The notes beneath the pieces are model-generated. The model saw only the letters and a list, made by a program, of their open reading frames with translations. It did no database searches and had not been told where the DNA came from. Positions 1 to 6,563 of a stretch of DNA of 36,737 bases are shown in pieces; positions within the stretch are counted from its first letter, which is position 1; the number at the start of each line of letters is the position of its first letter. The stretch covers positions 1 through 36,737 of IMG/VR virus record IMGVR_UViG_3300025128_000138. One strand, given 5' to 3'. The position numbers and the translations under genes were made by a program. Origin of the DNA: a virus.

Positions 1-215
1 TGCACTACTTCCAACCAGAGTTACAGTGTCCAACGGAAATGGCAGATTCACAGGATACGCCAATCAGCTTTCTCTCTCAATGATTGAAGCAGGTGCCCAG
101 AGAGTCAACAGCATGTACAGCCGAAGTCGCTACGGAGACAGAACCAGATTCTTCGCATCTAACGTCTTAAGCGGTGAAGACCACCCAAGATATCACACAG
201 TTAACAGTCAAGCAT
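1..215. repeat. Terminal direct repeat, left copy (contig overlap)
   Basis: These bases recur at 36523-36737. The only difference I found is T at 127 against C at 36649. The change is a synonymous Ser codon (agt/agc) within the amidoligase gene. The overlap shows the contig closes on itself, giving a unique length of about 36,522 bp. The single substitution points to strain variation in the assembled population or to a sequencing error. The overlap need not be a physical terminal repeat: a circularly permuted headful genome or a circular intermediate gives the same picture. Confidence 0.97.
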
Positions 216-610
216 TTTTAGGTCATGGGACGATAGAGTTCCGCCAACACTCAGGTTCCTTAAATGCCCAAAAAATTCAATCATGGGTAGTCTTCACTCA
301 GAACATAATGACAGTAGCAACAAGCAAAAACATTACTTCAAAGGCTCTTGAAAACAAGTCACATGCAGCCATATGGAAAGTTATGGCAACGTTAGGTAGG
401 GACACCCACTGCCCCATAACCAAAAAGGCAAGGCAGAACATTTTCCAGAGGATTTTTGAAAACGCAGAACGTGGACGTTTAGTCAGCATCGGTATATCCA
501 CAGACCTCAGAGGTCTTAATGAGTTCTTAGGTGTAGCTAGGAGATACCTCAAGCCAGAGCAACTTAAGGCATTAAAGAGAATTAGCAAGCGAATTAGTTA
601 TCAATACTAG
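1..610 (+). CDS. Amidoligase (GS-like fold, Amidoligase_2 type), C-terminal part
   Basis: This is the continuation of the gene that starts at 36146. Joining across the overlap keeps frame and gives about 328 residues; codons here begin at position 2, so the ATG at 26 is internal. This half carries the motif TIEFRQHSGSLNAQKIQSW (about positions 229-285), typical of the distal active-site part of Amidoligase_2 proteins (PF12224). The family uses ATP to join an amine or ammonia to a carboxylate. The class II glutamine amidotransferase 57 bp downstream could supply ammonia. The C-terminal 80 residues are helical and basic. Family assignment is strong; the substrate is unknown. Confidence 0.88.
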   Translation, partial: ALLPTRVTVSNGNGRFTGYANQLSLSMIEAGAQRVNSMYSRSRYGDRTRFFASNVLSGEDHPRYHTVNSQAFLGHGTIEFRQHSGSLNAQKIQSWVVFTQNIMTVATSKNITSKALENKSHAAIWKVMATLGRDTHCPITKKARQNIFQRIFENAERGRLVSIGISTDLRGLNEFLGVARRYLKPEQLKALKRISKRISYQY

Positions 611-620
611 GTTATCAAAA

Positions 621-641
621 GGGGGAGGTGTTCCCTCCCCC
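621..641 (+). terminator. GC-rich hairpin between amidoligase and amidotransferase genes
   Basis: GGGGGAGG (621-628) pairs perfectly with CCTCCCCC (634-641) around a 5-nt loop. No run of T follows; AT-rich sequence and the AAGGAGGT ribosome binding site (653-660) come next. It may be a weak terminator or an mRNA-stabilising or processing hairpin that sets the ratio of the two gene products. Confidence 0.5.
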
Positions 642-667
642 ATAAATTTAATAAGGAGGTATAGCTT

Positions 668-1579
668 ATGTGCGGAATAACAGGATTAGTTTTAGGTAGG
701 AAAGTTAGGTCAGCCAGTGATATTGCAAATATTAAAAAAAGTTTCATAGATACATTAATTGCCGCAGAATCTCGTGGCACAGATGCAGCAGGCATTTTTG
801 TTCTAAATGAAGCAGGTGAACATTATTTCTATAGGGCACCAATTAAGGCATCTGAGTTAGTTAAAACGCAGTCATTTTGGGACGTATTAGAACAGGTGGG
901 TAAATCTACAATAGCGATTGTAGGCCACACCAGAGCAGCTACCACAGGCGCACCAGAGATTATTGATAATAATCACCCAATCTATGACCCACCATTGGTA
1001 GGAGTTCACAATGGAGTAGTTCACAACCACATGGAGTTGCGCAGGAAGTATGGCGCAGTTGCAGATGTAGATAGTGCAACAATTCTTTCAGTTCTTAATG
1101 CTCGCATATCTGACAAACAGACATTAACCCGCAAGATTATTGCGAAAGCAATGCCAGAGGTTTTAGGTTCTTGGGCGATAGCGATTGCAGATACTCGCAA
1201 GGATACTTTATACCTTGCACGAAACGCAGGTTCACCAATGCAACTAACTTGGCAGAAGTCTAAACAACTTATGTGGTTTGCTAGTACAGATTTCATTCTG
1301 CGTCCAGTAACAGGTAAGCAGGTTAAGTCCTTATCTATGACATCAAACTCAGTAATTGCCCTTACTCGTGATAATGCAGAAACTGGTCAAACATTTTATA
1401 TAGGCATAAAGGCACCTGTTGCAGTTCTTAGTAATAGATATCATTACCCAAAACACCAGACCCATGTCTATGCGCCCCAAAACAAGCCTTATAAGCACGA
1501 TAGGCAGTGGAAATACCCACCATTCTTTGATGATGGAGCTACAACGGCAGCAATCTTAAAATATTTCAAGGAGAACTAA
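668..1579 (+). CDS. Class II glutamine amidotransferase domain protein
   Basis: The 303-residue protein begins MCGITGLV, so Cys2 becomes the N-terminal nucleophile after Met removal, the hallmark of class II (Ntn) glutamine amidotransferases such as PurF, GlmS and AsnB. Further family motifs are RGTDAAG (about 36-42), GHTRAATTG (about 81-89), NNHP and GVHNGVVHN (about 113-121). These match the glutamine-binding arginine and the oxyanion-hole Asn-Gly. There is no attached synthetase or sugar isomerase domain, so the ammonia must go to a partner. The adjacent amidoligase is the natural acceptor enzyme. The start follows a strong AAGGAGGT site. Function as a glutaminase half-enzyme is well supported; the product is inferred only from context. 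Confidence 0.9.
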   Translation: MCGITGLVLGRKVRSASDIANIKKSFIDTLIAAESRGTDAAGIFVLNEAGEHYFYRAPIKASELVKTQSFWDVLEQVGKSTIAIVGHTRAATTGAPEIIDNNHPIYDPPLVGVHNGVVHNHMELRRKYGAVADVDSATILSVLNARISDKQTLTRKIIAKAMPEVLGSWAIAIADTRKDTLYLARNAGSPMQLTWQKSKQLMWFASTDFILRPVTGKQVKSLSMTSNSVIALTRDNAETGQTFYIGIKAPVAVLSNRYHYPKHQTHVYAPQNKPYKHDRQWKYPPFFDDGATTAAILKYFKEN

Positions 1580-1580
1580 T

Positions 1581-2069
1581 ATGTGGGAACCCTTAGTTAA
1601 AACAAGTAAGCCAAAAAGAACCATTTCTTGGAAACGTATGGTCAAGGAATTTAATGTTGGAGAGGAATACGCAAAAAAACTATTCGAGGATATCTCCTCA
1701 ATGACGTATTGGAAAAACAGCACATACTTTGTGTCAACTAAAAAACGTCATGGTTATGGGTCATATGATTTTGGAAAGGAAACATATAACGGCGTTTGGA
1801 CTGGGGAATCCATGTGGATTTCATTTCATAGGAACGATAAGGAACCAGTAATTGATTGGCGAGATATGCAGAACATTAAGAATGATGTTGCTGGCCCAGA
1901 ATGGGAAGCCATACAAATATTTCCAAGTGAATCCAGACTTATGGATACATCAAACGAATACCATATGTTTGCATTTAATGGGGAATTGCCGATAGGTTTT
2001 TTCATAGGTAGGACAATTTATGAACCTGAGACCGCTCAAAAGATGGGTGGAAAGCAGAGGAAATACTAA
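1581..2069 (+). CDS. Conserved phage protein of unknown function (DUF7694-like)
   Basis: This 162-residue protein lies 1 bp after the amidotransferase stop, with the AAGGAGAA ribosome binding site inside that gene's end. Its centre has a run of motifs I recognise from many phage hypothetical proteins: MWISFHRND, DWRDMQNIKND, GPEWEAIQIFPSESRLMDT and EYHMFAF (about 73-133). From memory this resembles the DUF7694 family; no biochemical role is known to me. The N-terminal 50 residues are basic and could contact nucleic acid, but that is a guess. The tight position between amidotransferase and Mom-like genes suggests a part in the same pathway. Confidence 0.75.
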   Translation: MWEPLVKTSKPKRTISWKRMVKEFNVGEEYAKKLFEDISSMTYWKNSTYFVSTKKRHGYGSYDFGKETYNGVWTGESMWISFHRNDKEPVIDWRDMQNIKNDVAGPEWEAIQIFPSESRLMDTSNEYHMFAFNGELPIGFFIGRTIYEPETAQKMGGKQRKY

Positions 2070-2713
2070 TGGATTATCCAAAAGTGAAAGCACGAGAACT
2101 GACTATTAAGCCATGTCCTTTTCTTGAGGTCGCTGGGTTTATAGACACACACCACTATGCTGGGTTTGTGAATGGGGTTCGTGTGTTTCAGTCTTTTGCT
2201 TTCTATCATAAAAACCGCTTAGTTGGTGGTGCTATATTTGGTGGCATGGCTACAACAGCATGGAAAGCATTTGGAGATGCAGACAATAAGGTCATCGAGC
2301 TTAGGAGATTAGTCTTGCTGGATGAAGCTGGGCGCAATTCAGAATCACGAGTTATAGGGGCAATGCTCAGATGGATAAAGGCAAACTCTACGATAGAAAC
2401 GGTCGTCAGCTATGCTGACCCAATGTATGGGCATGACGGCACTATCTATCGTGCTGCGAACTTTAAATATTTGGGTCTTTCTGGGAAAGATAAGAAACTC
2501 CGTGACCCAGAAACAGGGAAGGTTCATCACTCTCGCTCAATGAGAGCCACAAACAATGGGGTGTATAAGCCATTTGCTGTACGCCTTAGAGAGAAATATG
2601 CCAAAGGTGAGTTAGAAATGATTGATATACCACCGAAACATTGTTACATCTACAAATTTCCTAGTAGAAGAAGGAAGAGTATGTCGCAAGGGAAACTGAA
2701 TCTAAATGTCTAG
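2069..2713 (+). CDS. Mom-like GNAT-fold DNA-modification protein
   Basis: The 214-residue protein resembles phage Mu Mom and relatives. The N-terminal part has THHYAGFVNGVRVF (about 28-41) and KNRLVGGAIFGGM (about 49-61). A central strand-helix reads VIELRRLVLLDEAGRNSESR. The most diagnostic part is VVSYADPMYGHDGTIYRAAN (about 112-131) followed by FKYLG. Mom converts adenine in phage DNA to a carbamoylmethyl (momylated) form that blocks restriction. The start overlaps the previous stop (TAATG), with only a weak AGAGGAA upstream, so translation may be coupled or controlled. The C-terminal 25 residues are basic. Membership of the Mom/GNAT group is likely; the actual modified base and group are unknown. 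Confidence 0.8.
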   Translation: MDYPKVKARELTIKPCPFLEVAGFIDTHHYAGFVNGVRVFQSFAFYHKNRLVGGAIFGGMATTAWKAFGDADNKVIELRRLVLLDEAGRNSESRVIGAMLRWIKANSTIETVVSYADPMYGHDGTIYRAANFKYLGLSGKDKKLRDPETGKVHHSRSMRATNNGVYKPFAVRLREKYAKGELEMIDIPPKHCYIYKFPSRRRKSMSQGKLNLNV

Positions 2714-2779
2714 CCTAAGAAAAAAGCTGATGGCATCAGACATAGCAGTAATGGGTAAACCATTGGAAAGGAAATAATT

Positions 2780-3034
2780 ATGGGCGTATATATTGAATGG
2801 ATGGATGGCACTGCATATGCGGCTGCAAACTGGAATGATTTAGCGAAAGTAGTCAAGTTGGATACGATAATCACCCCACCTGTTTCTAGCGATGAATGGA
2901 TGGATAAGGTTAGTTCTCGTGTTTTAGCTTTTGAGGGGCATAATCTTATTTACACCGACCCTGAGACATTCTTCAAGGAATTATTTAGGGTGGGGGTATT
3001 AAATGACCTGAGAGAAAAAGGAGAATCGAAGTGA
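2780..3034 (+). CDS. Hypothetical protein, 84 aa
   Basis: I do not recognise this family. The protein is acidic and rich in aromatic residues (YIEWMDG, EWMDKVSS), with no cysteine and no membrane segment. The ATG follows AAAGGAAATAATT at good spacing. Its last codons overlap the start of the next gene by 4 bp (GTGA), so the two are probably translated together. It sits at the end of the modification cassette and could be an accessory subunit; nothing in the sequence proves that. Confidence 0.7.
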   Translation: MGVYIEWMDGTAYAAANWNDLAKVVKLDTIITPPVSSDEWMDKVSSRVLAFEGHNLIYTDPETFFKELFRVGVLNDLREKGESK

Positions 3035-3450
3035 CGATATTCACCATGTACTCGGAGGATGTTTTTACTGGTTCCAAAAAAGTTGGAGAAATTATTGTTG
3101 AAGATTCAGTTCATGGCGAAGGTGATGAAATTAGAATGGTTAAGCTGCTGAAGCTGGTTGATGCCAATACTGGGAAACTGCGGGTGCCTAGTGGCTGGGC
3201 TACAGACCAAACGCATCTGAGTCAGCTAATGATTATCGCTGCTGATTGGGAAGTTGACCCTGATGACGCAAGAATAATACTGACAGAGAAAAATGATGGG
3301 CGTAAATGGATAGCGACTGTCAAGCAATTCATGGAACACGGCTTTCATATTGATAGAGGATTTGGCTCTCAGCATGTATTAGTTGACGAGCATTGGTACG
3401 AAGTAGAGCCGAAAAATAACGAATACCAGCTAGGACTAGACTTAAAGTGA
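3031..3450 (+). CDS. Hypothetical protein, 139 aa, GTG start
   Basis: The GTG at 3031 overlaps the previous stop and lies behind GGAGAATCGAA. An in-frame ATG at 3046 is the alternative start, but it has no site at usual spacing. The protein is soluble and mixed alpha/beta, with no motif I know; the middle (WEVDPDDARIILTEKNDG) and end (FGSQHVLVDEHWYEVEP) look folded rather than disordered. It is the last gene of its transcript, followed by two hairpins at 3466-3530. Confidence 0.7.
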   Translation: MTIFTMYSEDVFTGSKKVGEIIVEDSVHGEGDEIRMVKLLKLVDANTGKLRVPSGWATDQTHLSQLMIIAADWEVDPDDARIILTEKNDGRKWIATVKQFMEHGFHIDRGFGSQHVLVDEHWYEVEPKNNEYQLGLDLK

Positions 3451-3465
3451 TGGTATATTACAGGT

Positions 3466-3530
3466 GGTTACTCTACTTGCATTGAGTAATCTCCTTCATT
3501 TAGCCCCCCTTGTCTTACCAACAGGGGGGC
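3466..3530 (+). terminator. Tandem hairpins ending the modification operon
   Basis: The first stem pairs GGTTACTC (3466-3473) with GAGTAATC (3484-3491). The second pairs GCCCCCC (3503-3509) with GGGGGGC (3524-3530), extended by TGT/ACA with one bulged T. The following sequence is ATTTATG rather than a clean T run, so termination may be partial. The 150-bp gap 3451-3600 holds these hairpins plus the promoter at 3549-3578. Confidence 0.6.
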
Positions 3531-3548
3531 ATTTATGCACTTTGGTCG

Positions 3549-3578
3549 CTTTACATTAGTTAAGTTTTTTTATAAAAT
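3549..3578 (+). promoter_or_regulatory. Promoter with overlapping palindromic operator, early operon
   Basis: TTTACA (3550-3555) and TAAAAT (3573-3578) are separated by 17 bp. The -35 lies inside CTTTACATTAGTTAAG (3549-3564), a near-palindrome shared with sites at 19145 and 36069. A strong GAAGGAGG ribosome binding site and the ATG at 3601 follow. I infer that this drives 3601 through at least the DUF932 gene. Confidence 0.65.
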
Positions 3579-3600
3579 CTATGGTTGAAGGAGGTTACAT

Positions 3601-4035
3601 ATGCAAACATTTTTACCCTATGCCGATTTATCACTTAGTGCTGCTTGCTTAGATTCCAAGAGGTTGGGCAAGCAACGTGTAGAGGCTATGCAGATTCATA
3701 ACGTGGTTTCTGACAAGACTACTGGTGGTGGATGGGCTAATCACCCCGCAGTTCTTATGTGGCGTGGCCATGCTGATGCTCTTGCCTTTTATCATAACGT
3801 TATTATTGACGAATGGGTTCTGCGTGGCTTTCGCAACAATATGGAATACCTACCAATACCAGACGGCGAGATTATTTTTCCAGACTGGTTTGGTGACGAA
3901 CGGTTCCATTCATCGCATCGCTCTAATTTATTGCGTAAAGATTCAGATTGGTATGGTCAGTTCGGCTGGGGCGAGTCGGCAGACCTAGAATATTTTTGGC
4001 CTGTGCGGAAAGGAGGTACATATGCCAAGACCTAG
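3601..4035 (+). CDS. Pyrimidine-dimer DNA glycosylase-like protein (Pyr_excise/MSMEG_6728 type)
   Basis: The 144-residue protein has the family pattern MQTFLPYADL at the N-terminus, then LDSKRLGKQRVEAMQI (about 17-32), GWANHPAVLMWRGHADAL (about 44-61) and HSSHRSNLLRKDSDWY (about 101-116). This arrangement matches the MSMEG_6728 family, which is related to T4 endonuclease V (PF03013), an enzyme that cuts DNA at UV-induced pyrimidine dimers. The N-terminal residue after Met is Gln rather than the Thr nucleophile of T4 DenV, so catalysis is uncertain. It is the first gene behind the promoter at 3549. A UV-repair role would suit a phage from sunlit water, but that is inference. Confidence 0.75.
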   Translation: MQTFLPYADLSLSAACLDSKRLGKQRVEAMQIHNVVSDKTTGGGWANHPAVLMWRGHADALAFYHNVIIDEWVLRGFRNNMEYLPIPDGEIIFPDWFGDERFHSSHRSNLLRKDSDWYGQFGWGESADLEYFWPVRKGGTYAKT

Positions 4036-4279
4036 AGGGCTTAACCAACAGCCTAAAAGATGGGAAATTGAAGATAAATATGGAATGGGAATTAGACAGG
4101 TAATTTATTCACTTTTCCAGATAAGCGACAGCTTGCAAGAGATAGCTCAGGAATTAGGCGTTTCTAGGCAATCGCTATATGCGTGGGTGGGACGCAATGA
4201 GTTATCACTGCTGAAGGCACAAGCAAGATATAGCATTAGTTCAGATTTAATGGAAGTTAGTGAATCAGCATTAACTTAG
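4022..4279 (+). CDS. Helix-turn-helix DNA-binding protein, 85 aa
   Basis: The start overlaps the previous gene by 14 bp and has a near-perfect AAAGGAGG site. Residues about 37-56 (LQEIAQELGVSRQSLYAWVG) form a classical helix-turn-helix of the resolvase/transposase-like kind. The N-terminus is basic (PRPRGLNQQPKR). No catalytic domain is attached, so it probably acts as a small transcription factor. It is the only stand-alone HTH protein I see in the genome, making it the best candidate to bind the shared palindromes at 3549, 19145 and 36069. Being in the operon behind one of those sites would make it autoregulatory. An early terminase- or replication-linked HTH role is an alternative. Confidence 0.75.
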   Translation: MPRPRGLNQQPKRWEIEDKYGMGIRQVIYSLFQISDSLQEIAQELGVSRQSLYAWVGRNELSLLKAQARYSISSDLMEVSESALT

Positions 4280-4295
4280 ATTCAAAGGAGAATTT

Positions 4296-5348
4296 ATGAA
4301 TCAAAACATGATTAACGATTTTATAGACCAGACAGGAAGAACAAGCGATGCAGCAGAATATGCAGACCCAAGTCGCTCACAAGTTGAGACTATGTTTTAT
4401 ACAGGTGCAGACCCATGGCATCGCATTGGTACAAAACTGGATAATCCAGCAACTGCCCAAGAAGCCATTGTTGCGGCAGGATTAGACTGGGAAGTTGAAC
4501 CAAGGGCTACGTTCATTATGGCCTCTGAAGGTAACGCCAGAATTCCAACTGGTCGATATGCGATGGTCAGAAAAGATAATGGTCGCATTTTTACATCTGG
4601 CCTATCTACCCGTTATCAGCCACTACAGAATAAAGATGCTTTCAATTTCTTTGACGCTGTAGTTGGTGCAGGGGAAGCAATCTACCATACTGCTGGTTCC
4701 CTAAGAGGTGGCAGCATCGTTTGGATATTAGCCAAAATGAATGGAGACCTTGGTCTTGAAGGTGATGCAGCCGAAAAATACATCATGCTCAGTAATAGTC
4801 ACGATGGTAGCAGGGCGATTGATATGCGATTTTGCGTCAAGCGTGTTGTCTGCATGAATACGTTCAAGATGGCTATGGGTGGTAGTGAATTGAATACACG
4901 ACTCAGACATACAGGTAACGTAATGAATAAAGTAAATCAAACTAGAGACATGCTTGGTCTTAGCGATGCTTATTTCGCAAACTTCATGCGGGGGATGGAA
5001 CGATTAGTTGATACCAAGCTAACTGATTTACAGGTCAAGACATATCTTGAGGACGTAATAGCATTTAACCCTAAGATGCCAGACTCTGAGATATCAACCC
5101 GCAAGAAAAATATAGTGGATGAAATAATTGGGTTGTATCACGGCGGCAGAGGTTCGGATTTAGTTACTGCCCGTGGTACGGCTTGGGGAGCATTTAATGC
5201 AGTTTCCGAATATATAGAACATGAACGCCCAGTCAGAGGAATTCATGCTGATTACTGGATAACTGATAGCCGTTTAGCATCTTCATTTTTCGGTAATGGG
5301 GCTAAATTAGAAAGCAAGGCGTGGAATAAAGCCCTGTCATTAGTTTAA
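4296..5348 (+). CDS. DUF932 phage/plasmid-like protein
   Basis: The 350-residue protein has the features of DUF932 (TIGR03299 type): FYTGADPWHRIGTKLDNPAT near residues 33-52, TGRYAMVRKDNGRIF (about 85-99), TRYQPLQNKDAFNFFDAVV, and MRFCVKRVVCMNTFKMAM (about 177-194). The family is widespread in phages and plasmids beside recombination genes, and its molecular function is unknown. Here it precedes YqaJ and RecT, the usual neighbourhood. The gene starts after AAAGGAGAATTT and is followed 8 bp later by a terminator-like hairpin, so its level may be set separately from the recombinases. Confidence 0.9.
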   Translation: MNQNMINDFIDQTGRTSDAAEYADPSRSQVETMFYTGADPWHRIGTKLDNPATAQEAIVAAGLDWEVEPRATFIMASEGNARIPTGRYAMVRKDNGRIFTSGLSTRYQPLQNKDAFNFFDAVVGAGEAIYHTAGSLRGGSIVWILAKMNGDLGLEGDAAEKYIMLSNSHDGSRAIDMRFCVKRVVCMNTFKMAMGGSELNTRLRHTGNVMNKVNQTRDMLGLSDAYFANFMRGMERLVDTKLTDLQVKTYLEDVIAFNPKMPDSEISTRKKNIVDEIIGLYHGGRGSDLVTARGTAWGAFNAVSEYIEHERPVRGIHADYWITDSRLASSFFGNGAKLESKAWNKALSLV

Positions 5349-5356
5349 TTTTTTCT

Positions 5357-5404
5357 ATGGGGTGGGTACGAAAAGCCCCCAGCGTACCTGCCCCCATTTC
5401 TTTT
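5357..5404 (+). terminator. Hairpin with T-rich tail between DUF932 and yqaJ
   Basis: ATGGGGTGGGTACG (5357-5370) pairs with CGTACCTGCCCCCAT (5383-5396), with small internal mismatches, and is followed by TTTCTTTT (5397-5404). It looks like an intrinsic terminator or attenuator. No promoter is obvious between it and the ATG at 5417, so downstream recombination genes probably depend on read-through. Confidence 0.65.
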
Positions 5405-5416
5405 GAAGGAGAATAC

Positions 5417-6370
5417 ATGATGCAATATCAAGAAATAGTAGAACAATCAAATTTTGGTGAATGGCGTGAAGCTCATAAAACTGGCATTGGAGCGTCCCAG
5501 ATAGCAGCCGTCTTAGGAGAGTCTCGCTTTAATAGCAGGCTGCGTGTATGGGCTGAGAAAGTGGGTCGGTTAGAGCCTGCTGACCTATCAGATAACGAAG
5601 CTGTCCAGATGGGTATAGAGTTGGAACCATTTGTAGCAGCTAAGTATGAACAACGAACCAAGAGGGTCTTATCCAAGGCTGGCATATTACTTAGGTCTGA
5701 AGCATATCCTTGGGCTATCTGTACTCCAGATTATTGGATTATGGATGATGACGGCACTTGGAATATTCCTTGCCAGATTAAGACAACCAATGCTTTTCGA
5801 TTAAATGAATGGGCTGACGGCCCACCATCAGATGTTTGGTGGCAAGTACAACACGAGATGTTTGTAACTGGTGCGCCATGGGCAAGTGTTGGAGTATTGG
5901 TAGGAGGTCAGCGATTTATGTGGGCTGACGTACAGAGAGATGGAATTGCTATGGAAAGAATCGCTAAGGAGGGAATGATTTTCTGGGATAATGTCAAATC
6001 CCAAACATACCCAGACCCAGATAGTAATTCAGCAGATGTACTAGCTGATTTATTTCCAGTAAGTGCGGAAGGTGAAGAAGTAGCAATGCCGCAAGAAGCC
6101 ACTGAGTGGGATAGAGCCTTACAGGTTGCAAAGGCAAATAAGGCACTTTTAGATGACGATATATCCTACCTTGAGAACAAGCTGAAGTTGGCTATAGGTG
6201 AAGCAGAAATGGGCGTTCTCCATGATGGTTCTGGAGCGTTTACTCATAAGACTCAGCAAAGAGTTAGTTATAAATTAGCTGAAGGGGAATCTAAACCTAC
6301 AAGCTCAGGGGTAGAAGTCAGGGCAGTTGCAAATGTCTCAGACTTCCGAGTGTTAAGGAGGTCAAAATGA
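5417..6370 (+). CDS. YqaJ-family viral recombinase/exonuclease
   Basis: I chose the ATG at 5417 (MMQYQEIVEQ) because GAAGGAGAATAC lies just upstream; the longer frame from 5357 begins inside a terminator hairpin. The 317-residue protein has IGASQIAAVLGES (about 22-34), NEAVQMGIELEPFVAAKYEQ (about 59-78) and PDYWI followed by CQIKTT (about 121-141). These correspond to the PD-(D/E)xK exonuclease core of YqaJ/lambda-exonuclease proteins. It would resect double-stranded ends to give 3' single strands for the RecT protein encoded nearby. The last 90 residues are helical. The stop overlaps the next start (ATGA). Confidence 0.92.
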   Translation: MMQYQEIVEQSNFGEWREAHKTGIGASQIAAVLGESRFNSRLRVWAEKVGRLEPADLSDNEAVQMGIELEPFVAAKYEQRTKRVLSKAGILLRSEAYPWAICTPDYWIMDDDGTWNIPCQIKTTNAFRLNEWADGPPSDVWWQVQHEMFVTGAPWASVGVLVGGQRFMWADVQRDGIAMERIAKEGMIFWDNVKSQTYPDPDSNSADVLADLFPVSAEGEEVAMPQEATEWDRALQVAKANKALLDDDISYLENKLKLAIGEAEMGVLHDGSGAFTHKTQQRVSYKLAEGESKPTSSGVEVRAVANVSDFRVLRRSK

Positions 6371-6552
6371 ATCCTAGCGAAGAATTCAAGAAGTGGTTAG
6401 TTTGGGCAGAAGCTCAAGATATTGTTGAGGAAGTCTATACAAAGCCAAAGGCTCAATGGATATGTGGTAGGTGTGGATGGGCTACTAATGAAGGTGAAGA
6501 AGCAACTCTGCATATGTGGATTTGTGGCCAAATAAGTTTAAGCAAAAATTAG
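6367..6552 (+). CDS. Small zinc-ribbon protein, 61 aa
   Basis: The gene overlaps the yqaJ stop by 4 bp (ATGA) and sits between yqaJ and recT. Residues ICGRCGWAT (about 32-40) give a CxxC pair, and H and C in HMWICGQ (about 49-55) could complete a single zinc site. The N-terminal half is an acidic helix (NPSEEFKKWLVWAEAQDIVEE). I do not know the family; the location suggests an accessory protein of the recombination pair. Confidence 0.7.
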   Translation: MNPSEEFKKWLVWAEAQDIVEEVYTKPKAQWICGRCGWATNEGEEATLHMWICGQISLSKN

Positions 6553-6563
6553 GAAGGACAAAT

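Noticed and set aside
2706-2777. 23-codon frame (MSSLRKKLMASDIAVMGKPL...) between the Mom-like gene and 2780
   Set aside because: It overlaps the end of the Mom-like gene, has no clear ribosome binding site and is too short to support.
3725-3988. 87-aa open frame on the plus strand inside the glycosylase-like gene
   Set aside because: It lies in another frame of a recognised protein, has no ribosome binding site and a composition typical of a shadow frame.
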